Origin: Vibrio splendidus
GTDB lineage: Bacteria; Pseudomonadota; Gammaproteobacteria; Enterobacterales; Vibrionaceae
Direction of reading: 5' to 3'
DNA: 64,000 nucleotides
NCBI RefSeq assembly: GCF_001557875.1
Contig: NZ_LNRF01000001.1
Location: forward strand, 1,736,001-1,800,000
In this document: positions 47,084 to 56,764 of the stretch, in pieces
How the letters are laid out: every line of letters begins with the position of its first letter
Numbering within the stretch: position 1 is the first letter of the stretch
Position numbers and translations under genes: made by a program
Notes under the pieces: model-generated
The model's input: only the letters and a program-made list of their open reading frames with translations
The model's database searches: none
Told to the model about the DNA's origin: nothing

Positions 47084-48199
47084 CTACTCTAGTAAGGCTC
47101 TGGCATTGTCACCTTGTTCGTAGATATACAAGCTAACACGAGACAGTATGGTTATCTCTTCCATGCTCACTTGAAGTGAGTTCTGCCCTCTTCCTAGATT
47201 CGCTCTTAAGCGGTCAACGAGTTGTTGAACTGCCTGCAAATCATCTCTCGCTTTAGGTACACGAGTATTCATAAAGGTGAACCACTTTTCACTCATGTTA
47301 CGGCTTATCTTGGCAAGGACTTCGCTGTTGGTAATCGTAAATGCTTTATCAAGATTACCTCCGTCGCGAAGGATGTCATAGATGATGTGACCGTTCTTCT
47401 TCGCCACCATCATGTTCTTGGTATTGAGCTGCAATTCACCAATGTGTCCATTAGCCATTTTTAAGAAGAACTTAATGTCTTTGTAGCCAGCGTCAGTTGC
47501 ACCACAGTTGAACTTAGCATTGTCACCTTGGCTGGTACCGTAACGATCTTTCATCGCAGACTGATGGTGTTTTAGCTCAATAAACTCTTTAGTTAAGATG
47601 ATCATCGCCTTAGCTACAATCATGTCGTCCATATTCTCGAACACGATGGTCATACGCGCGGCATCTTTGAGATCGCCAATATCGTAGTGACGTTTTCGAT
47701 TAGTGATCTTATCTAGCGCCCCATGGAAATCTTTTACGCCTAAATAAGCACCGGGAGGCTGTTTTAGTGTGCCGTTACATACTGAAGCGACTTTAACGGC
47801 AAACTCTCTGAGCGCTTCTTGCGCTTCGACCGTTTCCATGAACATCATAAAAAGCTGCTTTTTTTTGAGCGTAGCATTTGCGACCTGATTTCGAGAACCA
47901 AAGTCTAGGTTGCCGTTTGCTAATTTCTGACTCGATGATTCATCCAAGTAATTATGGATCTTCTCTTTCTGCGTCATGATGTCGAGAATGACCTGATCTT
48001 GCTGCTTATTAGCCGCATTCAGGTAATCGAAGTTTTCGACCTTCTGTTTCAGAGCTTGTAACTTCTGTTGGTAGTCTTTGACGTTAACCAAGCGAAAGCC
48101 CTGAGACATAATCCCTTGCTGGTTTATCTTCGCTAGAACCTTAGCCTTATTCTTTCTAACTTGTTCTTGGCTGATCTGAATTTCTTCTGTCCCTGGCAT
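47084..48199 (-). CDS. Orphan protein with RelA/SpoT-like nucleotidyltransferase domain
   Basis: A 371-residue cytoplasmic-looking protein with no signal peptide. Residues about 153-275 follow the RelA/SpoT synthetase pattern: a basic ATP-binding region (GVKDF, then ALDKITNRKR at 161-170), the metal-site Asp near the Arg in GDLKDAARMTI (D176 or D179, R182), GYKDIK in place of GYRSIH, E255 in GELQLNTK matching EIQIRT, and GHIIYD at 270-275. The first 150 residues are helical, with no known domain; the tail is also helical. A strong GGGAG site precedes the ATG. There is no HD hydrolase, ACT or immunity partner next to it. It may make an alarmone, modify tRNA or protein, or be a toxin-like effector. 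Confidence 0.7.
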   Translation of the reverse strand: MPGTEEIQISQEQVRKNKAKVLAKINQQGIMSQGFRLVNVKDYQQKLQALKQKVENFDYLNAANKQQDQVILDIMTQKEKIHNYLDESSSQKLANGNLDFGSRNQVANATLKKKQLFMMFMETVEAQEALREFAVKVASVCNGTLKQPPGAYLGVKDFHGALDKITNRKRHYDIGDLKDAARMTIVFENMDDMIVAKAMIILTKEFIELKHHQSAMKDRYGTSQGDNAKFNCGATDAGYKDIKFFLKMANGHIGELQLNTKNMMVAKKNGHIIYDILRDGGNLDKAFTITNSEVLAKISRNMSEKWFTFMNTRVPKARDDLQAVQQLVDRLRANLGRGQNSLQVSMEEITILSRVSLYIYEQGDNARALLE

Positions 48200-48512
48200 A
48201 TTTTGGCTCCCTCTCCAATATGCATTTAAAAACCGGCTTGCTGACTCGCAATTCCTTTTCTCTCCAACGATATTAGTTTAAGGGTTTGATAATTACATTA
48301 GCCAACTCCGATAAGTCTATAAAATAAATAAGGTTTGAGAGGTGCTTCCATTAAGTCACAGTGCAGAATGCACCAAGCCTACTGAAGACAAGCAAAGGCA
48401 ATATGTTTAGATCGGGTAACATTTATTGGTATCGAGCTGGCGTTACGTTATGCTTTACGCAATTCTTCATTGAGAAAATTGTCACCACGACAAACCTACC
48501 TTCAAGACTAAT
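48200..48512 (+). other. Divergent promoter region
   Basis: About 313 bases between the RelA/SpoT-like gene and the MATE gene. It contains the ribosome binding sites and presumed promoters of both. I see no gene, repeat or clear operator. Confidence 0.5.
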
Positions 48513-49862
48513 ATGAGCGTTATGAATTCTACGACCGCAACTCCCTCGCCTTCTCTTGGCCGACAACTCTATACAATGACATGGCCAATGCTGTTTGGGG
48601 TGCTTTCCCTGATGAGCTTCCAGCTAGTAGACAGTGCTTTTATTGGCCAGCTAGGCGTTCTACCACTGGCGGTTCAAGGTTTCACGCTGCCAATTCAGAT
48701 GATCATCATTGGTATTCAGGTCGGGCTAGGCATCGCGACAACGGCTGTGATTGCGAGAGCGATTGGCGCCAACGAGATACGCTACGCCAAACAGCTCGGT
48801 GGGTTAGTAGTTGCGATGGGCAGTGTGAGTGTCGCGTTGTTCTCAGTCATCATCTATCTGCTTCGCGATCCTATTTTACAACTCCTCGATGCACCACCGA
48901 CGGTACTACCGATCATTGACTCTTACTGGATCTATTGGCTGGTAAGCTCTTGGACAGGTGCTCTGCTCTACTTTTTCTACAGTGTGTGTCGTGCTAATGG
49001 CAATACTATGCTGCCCGGTTCAATGATGATCGCCACCAGCATCATCAACTTGATATTAGACCCGATCTTCATCTTTACGCTCGACATGGGCATCAATGGT
49101 GCCGCGATTGCGACCATCTTGGCGTTCGGTGCGGGTATCTTTATCGTTGCTCCTAAGGTGACTAAGAAGCATTGGATGACATTCGACTGGCACGACCTTG
49201 ATATTAGAAAAAGTGTTCGCTCCATCGGTAACATCATGGGGCCTGCGATGATCAGCCAACTGCTGCCACCAGTCTCTTCGATGCTCGCGACCAAACTGCT
49301 TGCAGGCTACGGTACAGCAGCCGTTGCAGCTTGGGCGCTAGGTTCACGTTTTGAATTCTTTTCGATTGTCTCCGTGCTAGCACTAACGATGTCGATGCCA
49401 CCAATGATTGGCCGAATGTTGGGAGAGAAGAACCTTGGGAACATACGCAAGCTCGTCAAGATTGCCGTGATGTTCGTATTAGGGTTCCAATTGGTGATTG
49501 CACTGGTGACATGGCTGTTCTCCGGCGGGCTGGCAAATCTCATGACCAGCGAAGACGAAGTGTCGACCATTTTGAACTACCACTTGCTTATCGTTCCTAT
49601 TAGTTTAGGGCCTTTGGGTATCTGTATGCTGATGGTTTCTATCTCTAATGCACTTGGTAAGTCTTATACTGCCTTGACGATTTCAGCGCTGCGCCTGTTC
49701 GCCTTCTTCCTGCCTTGCTTGTGGGTTGGCTCTCAACTTGCTGGTATTGAGGGCCTATTCTGGGGCGCTATGGTAGGTAATGTGCTTGCCGGAACATGTG
49801 CATGGTTTATGTATCAACGCGCACTTGGGCAAGTCGAAGCCAAGCTTAATATTGCGACCTAA
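48513..49862 (+). CDS. MATE-family efflux transporter, DinF-like
   Basis: A 449-residue inner-membrane exporter with about 12 hydrophobic segments. Typical elements are TMTWPMLFGVLSLMSFQLVDSAFIGQLG at the start, symmetry with GPAMISQLLPPVSSMLATKLLAGYG in the middle, and LGPLGICMLMVSISNALGKS later. It uses a Na+ or H+ gradient to export drugs or metabolites. An alternative start is at 48522. It stands alone with a terminator. Confidence 0.9.
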   Translation: MSVMNSTTATPSPSLGRQLYTMTWPMLFGVLSLMSFQLVDSAFIGQLGVLPLAVQGFTLPIQMIIIGIQVGLGIATTAVIARAIGANEIRYAKQLGGLVVAMGSVSVALFSVIIYLLRDPILQLLDAPPTVLPIIDSYWIYWLVSSWTGALLYFFYSVCRANGNTMLPGSMMIATSIINLILDPIFIFTLDMGINGAAIATILAFGAGIFIVAPKVTKKHWMTFDWHDLDIRKSVRSIGNIMGPAMISQLLPPVSSMLATKLLAGYGTAAVAAWALGSRFEFFSIVSVLALTMSMPPMIGRMLGEKNLGNIRKLVKIAVMFVLGFQLVIALVTWLFSGGLANLMTSEDEVSTILNYHLLIVPISLGPLGICMLMVSISNALGKSYTALTISALRLFAFFLPCLWVGSQLAGIEGLFWGAMVGNVLAGTCAWFMYQRALGQVEAKLNIAT

Positions 49863-49910
49863 TATTTAAGCGTTGATTTAAACCAGAAGCAAACAAGTAA
49901 ATACATACTA

Positions 49911-49937
49911 AAAAGCAGCCGCTGAGGCTGCTTTTTT
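49911..49937. terminator. Bidirectional terminator between MATE gene and phn locus
   Basis: AAAAGCAGCC (49911-49920), loop GCTGA, GGCTGCTTTT (49926-49935), then TT. It ends both the MATE transcript and the phn transcript. Confidence 0.88.
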
Positions 49938-49963
49938 CGTTTAGTGGATTAGCGAGACTCGAT

Positions 49964-50605
49964 TCAAGATTGCTCAAAGTGACTCAGAAATTCGCCACAA
50001 TCTTTCTGAAACAATGGCAATGCTTCTGCCAGCTTTTCATCATCCCAATGCCACCATTGAAGGCTTTCTAGTCGCTCAGCATAGCTAAGTTCATCAAAGC
50101 GAGGACGCAATACCTTGGCAGGGTTACCAACCACAATTGAGTATGGCGGCACGTCTTTCGTCACCACGCTGCCCGCGCCAACGATCGAGCCATTGCCAAT
50201 CGTAATACCCGGCAGAACAATCACGCCATGACCAATCCACACATCGTGTCCAACATGCACTTTGTCTTCTTCGCGCCACGAAAACACCTCATCATCCAGT
50301 GATGACGGATCACCACCTAGCCGATACTTGCCCGGGCGATAAGTAAAGTGATGCAGCGTTGGACGCCACCACGGGTGATTGCTCGGATTCAGGCGAACCG
50401 ACGCGGCTATTGATGTGAATTTACCTATTTCGGTAAACATCAGATTACAGTCATTTTGTATGTAGCTGTAGTCTCCGACTTGCACGTTGTTTAACACGCA
50501 ACGGTCGGCGATTTCAGTCCAACGCCCTAGCTCAACGTTATGTAGCTTACTGCTTTCAGCAACGCTAGGTTCGCTGCTTAAGGTTGGGGAAAGAGGTTGG
50601 CTCAT
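49964..50605 (-). CDS. Hexapeptide-repeat transferase, phosphonate-associated
   Basis: A 213-residue left-handed beta-helix acyltransferase-like protein: repeated hexapeptides around GKFTSIAASVRLNP and VHVGHDVWIGHGVIVLPGITIGNGSIVGAGSVVTKDV. It belongs to the type often found in C-P lyase loci. Its ATG at 50605 overlaps the TGA of phnP, with GGAG upstream, so the longer frame from 50677 is not used. It may acetylate a phosphonate or substitute for PhnO, which is absent. Confidence 0.85.
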   Translation of the reverse strand: MSQPLSPTLSSEPSVAESSKLHNVELGRWTEIADRCVLNNVQVGDYSYIQNDCNLMFTEIGKFTSIAASVRLNPSNHPWWRPTLHHFTYRPGKYRLGGDPSSLDDEVFSWREEDKVHVGHDVWIGHGVIVLPGITIGNGSIVGAGSVVTKDVPPYSIVVGNPAKVLRPRFDELSYAERLESLQWWHWDDEKLAEALPLFQKDCGEFLSHFEQS

Positions 50606-51369
50606 AGGGTTATCTCCTCGCCATCGTTGAGAATACGCAATCGCAGGGAAAAGGCTTGGGGGTTTTGTTCTGCCCATCCAAGCATGTGGTGGCTAACATG
50701 AATCAGGCCAAGCTTTTTCGGACGACAGTTCTCATCAATACCAAGTATTTGGTGGAAGTCATTGTGATTGGAGCTCGCTCGAACTTGAGGGTTTTCAATC
50801 GGTGGGGAATTACAATCCGTAATTAGCCAATCAACGGGAAACTCTTTTAACCAACGCTCGGTTTGCTTTGGCAGCCCTACAGTGTCGGTTAGATAAGCCA
50901 AGCGCTTTCCAGCCAATTCAAAGCAATAACCAAGGCAAAGTTTAGAGTGATTGAGTGGTAAAGGTGTGACGGTGATTCCCTGCCAATCAAACGACTTAAA
51001 CGCTTGAGCACGCGATGAAAAATCCAAGATACCTGGGTGTTTATAGAGATCATCACAACCAAGTGGATCATCAGGAGAAATCACTGAGATCTTATCGCCA
51101 GCGCCCCATCGAAGATCAAACAAACTATGAACATGATCCATGTGGTAATGCGTTAGTAAGATCTGGTCAATCGATCCTGCGGGGAATCGGCACATAAGAT
51201 CAGGAGCATTGGCATCCAACAGTAGATACTTACCATTATGTTCAAGGAAAGCCGATGACTTTTCGCGCCTTAAGCTCGGATCTTCAAGGGCAGACACGCA
51301 CACCGAACAGTCACAACCGTAAACAGGTACCATCGCGCTGTTGGCAGTGCCTAACATGGTCAACTTCAT
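50602..51369 (-). CDS. phnP: C-P lyase accessory phosphodiesterase
   Basis: A 255-residue MBL-fold enzyme that hydrolyses the 1,2-cyclic phosphate of 5-phosphoribose made by C-P lyase. The metal motif is LTHYHMDHVHSLF, preceded by the zinc-binding-like CDCSVCVSALEDP, and later DTVGLP and VSHHMLG. It overlaps phnN by ATGA and the transferase gene likewise. Confidence 0.95.
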   Translation of the reverse strand: MKLTMLGTANSAMVPVYGCDCSVCVSALEDPSLRREKSSAFLEHNGKYLLLDANAPDLMCRFPAGSIDQILLTHYHMDHVHSLFDLRWGAGDKISVISPDDPLGCDDLYKHPGILDFSSRAQAFKSFDWQGITVTPLPLNHSKLCLGYCFELAGKRLAYLTDTVGLPKQTERWLKEFPVDWLITDCNSPPIENPQVRASSNHNDFHQILGIDENCRPKKLGLIHVSHHMLGWAEQNPQAFSLRLRILNDGEEITL

Positions 51370-52013
51370 GCGACACCACCTGCTGGTTCTACGAGCCTTT
51401 CAGCTTGCTCTTTTAATCGTGCAAACTGCGCAATGCTCTGTTCAAGCGTGCCACTGTTATCGATACACAGTGTGTTATTTAGAGTGGATAGTGAGTCTAA
51501 ACAATAGTCCGAAGCACGCTGCAGTCGAAGGGTAATCTCAGCTTCGCTTTCACGACCGCGAGCTTGCAAACGCGCTTCTAATACCTCTGGCTTAACGCTT
51601 ACTACGACAGGCACCAGTTGTTCACCAAATAAATCTCTCGCAGCATTTAAATACGCACGCGAGCCATTAACCACGACACTCAAGCCCGCATTCATCCATT
51701 GATGAACCTCCTGCCCTATTCCATAGCTCATACCGTGAGCCTGCCAACTCATCGCAAACATATTGCGCGAGTAGCGAATAAAGAACTCATCATCACTAAG
51801 CTCGACATGGTTTTCGCCACCAGCATCGGCCGCACGCGTGATATAACGATGAGCAACCACTAAGTCTTTGACGAACTGCTCACGCAGGCCCGAGATAATC
51901 GAATCTTTCCCTGACCCAGAAGGACCAATTATGTAATAAAGCTGACCCGGTTTGTCAGCTTTAGGGGCAGCGTTCACCACCCTATTCACATCAAATGAGT
52001 AACCTTTAGACAT
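51366..52013 (-). CDS. phnN: Ribose 1,5-bisphosphate phosphokinase
   Basis: A 215-residue kinase that converts ribose 1,5-bisphosphate to PRPP, the exit step of phosphonate catabolism. The P-loop is IIGPSGSGKDSIIS near residue 28. It has GHYHG-type features of the guanylate-kinase fold. It starts 3 bases after the phnM stop. Confidence 0.95.
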   Translation of the reverse strand: MSKGYSFDVNRVVNAAPKADKPGQLYYIIGPSGSGKDSIISGLREQFVKDLVVAHRYITRAADAGGENHVELSDDEFFIRYSRNMFAMSWQAHGMSYGIGQEVHQWMNAGLSVVVNGSRAYLNAARDLFGEQLVPVVVSVKPEVLEARLQARGRESEAEITLRLQRASDYCLDSLSTLNNTLCIDNSGTLEQSIAQFARLKEQAERLVEPAGGVA

Positions 52014-52016
52014 GGA

Positions 52017-53150
52017 TTAGAATACCTTTTTGCCTTCGCGCCACACACGAGACACCAGCTGATGGTCATCAACACGATGTGCAAGTAGCAAGTCGGCACG
52101 CTTACCTTCCGCGATGACACCACGGTCAGTTAAGCCAAGAGCTTGTGCAGGATTCAATGTCGCCAATTGCACCGCTTGTGCTACATCGAGGTTATTACGT
52201 TCATCGTGAACCAGTGTAAATACCGCGTCTAACAAGCTCACTGGGTAGTAATCAGAAGACAAGATATCCAACACGCCCAAAGACGCCAGTTCATGCGCAG
52301 CGACGTTACCCGAGTGTGAACCACCACGAATCACGTTCGGCGCCCCCATCATCACCTTCAAGCCCAGTTCGTGAGATCGCTGCGCTGCCTCAACCGTAGT
52401 TGGGAACTCTGCGATAACCATACCTAGCTCCTTAGATTCGGTCACATGGGCGCTGGTCGCATCATCATGGCTTGCTGTTGGAATCTTGAAATCACGGCAC
52501 TGGCGAGTGATCTCATCACGATTCTGTTTCGACCAACGTTGTGATTGAGCCACTTGGTCTTTTTCGTACACCGCCATCTCAGCATCCGTCATGTTGTACT
52601 TACCCTGATAGTAAGTACGGTACTTATCAATGTTCACAAATTGACGCTGACCCGGAGCGTGATCCATCAAAGACACCAACTGGACTTCTGGCATATTCAC
52701 GTAACGCTCAAACAAGCCAACAGTGGTCGAGTGCGGCACTTCACAACGCAAGTGAATACGGTGCTCGGCACGGGTTAAACCACGTTTCTGGCTTTCAGCG
52801 ACGGTATTAATGAACTGGTCGAGGTTCTCTTGGCGATTGCCATCTCGGTAGTCACCCAAAGCAACCGCATCAAGCACCGTAGTGATGCCTGAACCAATCA
52901 GCTGTGTATCGTGTGCACTCATTGCAGAAAGCGGTGGCCAATTCACCTTTGGTCTTGGCGTGAAATACTTCTCTAGGTTGTCGGTATGCAGCTCAATCAA
53001 GCCCGGCATCAAAAAACCATTTTCACCATCAAAAGCACCTGGAAGCTGGCTAGTAGAGTCAGACATATTGGCAATCACGCCATCTCGTAGCTCTACGGAG
53101 CCACGTACCACTTCATTTTCAAGCACCAGATTTACGTTGGTAATAATCAT
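52017..53150 (-). CDS. phnM: Ribophosphonate triphosphate diphosphatase
   Basis: A 377-residue amidohydrolase-fold enzyme that cleaves diphosphate from alpha-D-ribose 1-methylphosphonate 5-triphosphate. It has MPGLIELHTDNLEKYF, LMDHAPGQRQF, ASHDDATSAH and LSSDYYPVSLL. Length is normal. It lies between phnL and phnN. Confidence 0.97.
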   Translation of the reverse strand: MIITNVNLVLENEVVRGSVELRDGVIANMSDSTSQLPGAFDGENGFLMPGLIELHTDNLEKYFTPRPKVNWPPLSAMSAHDTQLIGSGITTVLDAVALGDYRDGNRQENLDQFINTVAESQKRGLTRAEHRIHLRCEVPHSTTVGLFERYVNMPEVQLVSLMDHAPGQRQFVNIDKYRTYYQGKYNMTDAEMAVYEKDQVAQSQRWSKQNRDEITRQCRDFKIPTASHDDATSAHVTESKELGMVIAEFPTTVEAAQRSHELGLKVMMGAPNVIRGGSHSGNVAAHELASLGVLDILSSDYYPVSLLDAVFTLVHDERNNLDVAQAVQLATLNPAQALGLTDRGVIAEGKRADLLLAHRVDDHQLVSRVWREGKKVF

Positions 53151-53165
53151 TTGCGTCAGCTCCCT

Positions 53166-53891
53166 TTACGCACACGCTGTAGTGAGTTGTTTTGGTGAAA
53201 TGTCTTGTTGTAGCTTCACGTCATACAGACGGTCAGCGACTAAATCTCGTGTTCCTTCGTCATGGAAGATACCGATGATTGCAGCACCGCCCGCTTTGGC
53301 TTCTTCAATCAAACTCACGACTACCGCACTGTTGGTTGCATCAAGCGAAGCCGTTGGCTCATCAAGCAGTAGGATTGGGTAATCAACAATAAAACCACGT
53401 GCGATGTTCACACGCTGCTGTTCACCACCTGAAAAGGTCGCAGGCGCTAAGTGCCACAAGTGTTCAGGTACATTTAAGCGAGTCAGCAGTAACCTAGCTC
53501 TCTCTTCTGCCTCTTGCGCGCAGCCACCCATTTCCAACATAGGTTGCATCACGACTTCCAGTGCACTGATACGTGGAATGACACGTAAGAACTGGCTCAC
53601 CCAACCTATGGTGTGTTTACGTACGTTGATGATTTCTCTCGGTGTTGCTTTGGCAAGATCTAGCGTGTTGCCTTGGTGGACTACATTAATCGAGCCTGAA
53701 TCCACCAAGTAGTTAGCATAGAGCGCACGAAGCAGCGTTGATTTACCCGAACCAGAGTGACCATGCAGAACTACACACTCGCCGCTGTTTACAGAAAAGT
53801 TCGCACCAGTGAGTACAGTCAGTTCAACGCCATTTTGGTTGTGCAGCACAAAGGTTTTGCTGACGTTGTTTACGGTTAGTTTGGTATTCAT
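53166..53891 (-). CDS. phnL: C-P lyase ABC-type subunit
   Basis: A 241-residue ABC ATPase-like protein needed for ribophosphonate triphosphate formation together with PhnGHI. Walker A is GHSGSGKST, the signature FSGGEQQRV, and Walker [13 protein letters not shown]. The ATG at 53891 fits the family; the longer frame runs into phnK. Confidence 0.96.
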   Translation of the reverse strand: MNTKLTVNNVSKTFVLHNQNGVELTVLTGANFSVNSGECVVLHGHSGSGKSTLLRALYANYLVDSGSINVVHQGNTLDLAKATPREIINVRKHTIGWVSQFLRVIPRISALEVVMQPMLEMGGCAQEAEERARLLLTRLNVPEHLWHLAPATFSGGEQQRVNIARGFIVDYPILLLDEPTASLDATNSAVVVSLIEEAKAGGAAIIGIFHDEGTRDLVADRLYDVKLQQDISPKQLTTACA

Positions 53892-53901
53892 GTCATCGTC
53901 C

Positions 53902-54729
53902 TTAATTCTGCAGTACAGAAGAAACCAGCAGTTGTGTGTATGGGTGTTGAGGATCATCAAGCACTTGATCAGTAAGGCCGCTTTCTACGACTTCACTGCG
54001 GCGCATCACCATGAGTCGATGTGCAAGCAAACGAGCCACAGCAAGATCGTGAGTGACGATCACCACAGCTAATTCAAGATCTGTGACTAAGCGACGAAGA
54101 AGATCAAGCAACTTGGCTTGAACAGACACATCCAAACCGCCAGTCGGCTCATCCATGAAGATCAATTTCGGGTGAGTCACCAAATTGCGTGCGATCTGTA
54201 ATCTTTGCTGCATACCTCCAGAAAAGGTCGTCGGCATATCGTCCATTCGATCCGTTGGGATCTCGACATCACCGAGCCATTTCGCTGATTTCTCGCGAAT
54301 TTCACCATAATTACGTTCACCCACTGCCATCAGGCGCTCACCAATATTGCCGCCCGCCGATACTCGGCCTCGCAAGCCATCCATTGGGTGTTGATGCACC
54401 ACGCCCCACTCTGTACGAAGCAAGTGACGACGCTGGCTTTCCGCCATTTGGTATAAATCTTCCAGTTGTGAGAATTGCTTTTCCGCATCACCACGCAAGT
54501 AAATCACTTCACCGCTGTCTGGGGTTTGACGGCCAGAAAGTGACTTCAATAAAGTGCTTTTGCCAGAGCCAGACTCACCCACAATACCCAACACTTCACC
54601 CGGGTATAGGTCGAACGACACGTTTTGAAAGCCCTTACCCGGCGCATAAAGCTTAGTGAGATTAGAGACAGACAACAGAGGCTGCTCTGACTGGTTCCAT
54701 TCGTGTTTCATATTCGTCACAGCGTTCAT
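53902..54729 (-). CDS. phnK: C-P lyase ABC-type subunit
   Basis: A 275-residue ABC ATPase-like protein that binds the C-P lyase core. It has [16 protein letters not shown], the signature [13 protein letters not shown] and [14 protein letters not shown]. The start at 54729 overlaps the phnJ stop (ATGA); a second ATG six codons in is possible. Confidence 0.96.
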   Translation of the reverse strand: MNAVTNMKHEWNQSEQPLLSVSNLTKLYAPGKGFQNVSFDLYPGEVLGIVGESGSGKSTLLKSLSGRQTPDSGEVIYLRGDAEKQFSQLEDLYQMAESQRRHLLRTEWGVVHQHPMDGLRGRVSAGGNIGERLMAVGERNYGEIREKSAKWLGDVEIPTDRMDDMPTTFSGGMQQRLQIARNLVTHPKLIFMDEPTGGLDVSVQAKLLDLLRRLVTDLELAVVIVTHDLAVARLLAHRLMVMRRSEVVESGLTDQVLDDPQHPYTQLLVSSVLQN

Positions 54730-55646
54730 GCGTTGTTCTCCTGTTGTTCGCGACAGTAGTCCGTATCTGAACAAACAAACATATGTGAGCCTTGGTCATC
54801 CATAACGACCTCATCAAGGAAGGTATCTTTCGAACCACAAATTGCACACGGCTCGTCCCACTTCTGAATCTCAAATGGGTGGTCTTCAAAATCTAAGCTC
54901 TGAACTTTGGTGTAAGGAGGTACGGCATAAATACGCTTCTCGCGACCCGCACCAAACAGCTGCAGTGCGGCCATGTTGTCCATTTTCGGGTTGTCGAACT
55001 TAGGGATTGGCGATGGATCCATGATGTAACGATCATTTACTCTTACTGGGTAAGCGTAAGCCGTTGAGATATGGCCAAAGCGTGCGATGTCTTCATATAG
55101 TTTTACATGCATGATTCCGTACTCTTGCAACGCGTGCATTTTGCGAGTTTCAGTTTCACGAGGCTCAATGAAACGCAGCGGCTCTGGGATCGGCACTTGA
55201 TACACCAAGATCTGATCTTCTTGAAGATCGACCTCTGGGATACGGTGCCGTGTCTGAATGATGCTCGCTTCTGTGGTTTTCTCAGTCGTTTTCGCACTGG
55301 CGATAGACTTGAAGAACTCACGAATCGATACAGCATTGGTGGTGTCATCTGCACCTTGGTCGATCACTTTTAGCGTGTCTGGTTGGCCGATAATCGCCGC
55401 GGTGATCTGCACACCACCAGTTCCCCATCCATAAGGCATGGGCATTTCACGACCACCAAAAGGTACTTGGTAACCCGGAATAGACACCGCTTTAAGCAAC
55501 GCACGACGAATCATTCGCTTGGTTTGCTCATCAAGGTAGCCATAGTTGTAACCCGTTGCCCCTACTGAGCTGTGAGATGAAGCCTCCTCAGAACGGAATG
55601 TCTGTGTAGCGTTACCCATCGGTGTATTTAGTGTCGCTGTGTTCAT
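54726..55646 (-). CDS. phnJ: C-P lyase, radical SAM catalytic subunit
   Basis: A 306-residue radical SAM enzyme that breaks the carbon-phosphorus bond, releasing methane from methylphosphonate. Cysteines C267, C270, C292 and C298 have exactly the spacing I recall for E. coli C241, C244, C266 and C272, and G58 aligns with the glycyl-radical residue G32. It therefore has about 26 extra residues at the N-terminus. Its start overlaps the phnI stop (TAATG). Confidence 0.98.
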   Translation of the reverse strand: MNTATLNTPMGNATQTFRSEEASSHSSVGATGYNYGYLDEQTKRMIRRALLKAVSIPGYQVPFGGREMPMPYGWGTGGVQITAAIIGQPDTLKVIDQGADDTTNAVSIREFFKSIASAKTTEKTTEASIIQTRHRIPEVDLQEDQILVYQVPIPEPLRFIEPRETETRKMHALQEYGIMHVKLYEDIARFGHISTAYAYPVRVNDRYIMDPSPIPKFDNPKMDNMAALQLFGAGREKRIYAVPPYTKVQSLDFEDHPFEIQKWDEPCAICGSKDTFLDEVVMDDQGSHMFVCSDTDYCREQQENNA

Positions 55647-56764
55647 TACTGACCTCCTTGTACTTCATTACCCTGTTCGTCATCACCTTGTTGGGCCATC
55701 AATTCATCGTGCTCTTTATGCATTTTTCTAAGCAGCTCTAGTTCTGCTTGGAAATCGACGTAGTGAGGAAGTTTTAGGTGAGACACAAAGCCTGCAGCTT
55801 CAACATTGTCTGAGTGAGAAAGCACAAACTCTTCGTCTTGAGCAGGGCCATCAACAGGCTCATCAAACTCAGCAGCTTGCAAAGAGCGGTCAACCAACGC
55901 CATCGACATTGCTTTACGTTCAGTCGCACCGAACGTTAAGCCGTAGCCGCGAGTCAGTTTGGCTTTCTGTTGTTTGTTACCAACAAAGCCATTGATCATC
56001 TGACACTCGGTCAGCTCAATTTCACCAATGTCGATGCTAAAACCAAGCTCTTCCGGTTCAATCGATAACGTTGAGAAACCGGTACGAATCTCGCCCGCGA
56101 ATGGATGATTACGACCATAACCACGCTGGGTCGAGTAACTCAGTGCCAGTAAGAAACCTTCATCGCCACGCACCAAGTTTTGTAGGCGTGCACTGCGGTC
56201 GCATGGGTAGTTCACCGGATTCATGGTGATGTCTTCTGGAGCCTGCAGGTCATCTTCTTCCGTCAACATCATGTCGAGGTTTTCAAGAATGCCCAATACC
56301 TGGGGGCAAGGTTCAGAGTCAGTCACATCATGCGTAGGGATCTGCGGTGTTTCCCCTTCAGCAAGCAAGCTGAAATCCAACAGGCGATGTGTGTAATCGT
56401 AAGTTGGACCTAAGATTTGGCCGCCCGGTAAATCTTTGTAGGTCGCCGAAATACGACGCTCGATTCGCATTGCACTAGTGTCGACAGGTTGCGCAGTGAT
56501 CAAGCGAGGTAACGTGGTGCGATAAGCACGTAATAAGAAAATCGCTTCGACTAAATCACCCGCAGCTTGTTTGATTGCCAATGCCGCGAGTTGTTTGTCA
56601 TAAATGCCACCTTCTGTCATCACTCGGTCTACCGAACCCGACAGCTGCTCTTGAATCTGCTCTACGCACAGCTCTGGCAGTTCAGAATTACCGCGACGCT
56701 TCTTCGCTTGCAGTTGGTGCGCCAGACTAATAGCCTTTTCACCACCTTTTACAGCAACGTACAT
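55646..56764 (-). CDS. phnI: C-P lyase core subunit, nucleosidase
   Basis: A 372-residue subunit that, with G, H and L, couples the phosphonate to ribose 5-triphosphate from ATP. The opening YVAVKGGEKAI and the middle LPGGQILGPTYDYTHRLLDF are typical. A GGAGG site sits within phnH, which it overlaps by 16 bases. Confidence 0.97.
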   Translation of the reverse strand: MYVAVKGGEKAISLAHQLQAKKRRGNSELPELCVEQIQEQLSGSVDRVMTEGGIYDKQLAALAIKQAAGDLVEAIFLLRAYRTTLPRLITAQPVDTSAMRIERRISATYKDLPGGQILGPTYDYTHRLLDFSLLAEGETPQIPTHDVTDSEPCPQVLGILENLDMMLTEEDDLQAPEDITMNPVNYPCDRSARLQNLVRGDEGFLLALSYSTQRGYGRNHPFAGEIRTGFSTLSIEPEELGFSIDIGEIELTECQMINGFVGNKQQKAKLTRGYGLTFGATERKAMSMALVDRSLQAAEFDEPVDGPAQDEEFVLSHSDNVEAAGFVSHLKLPHYVDFQAELELLRKMHKEHDELMAQQGDDEQGNEVQGGQ

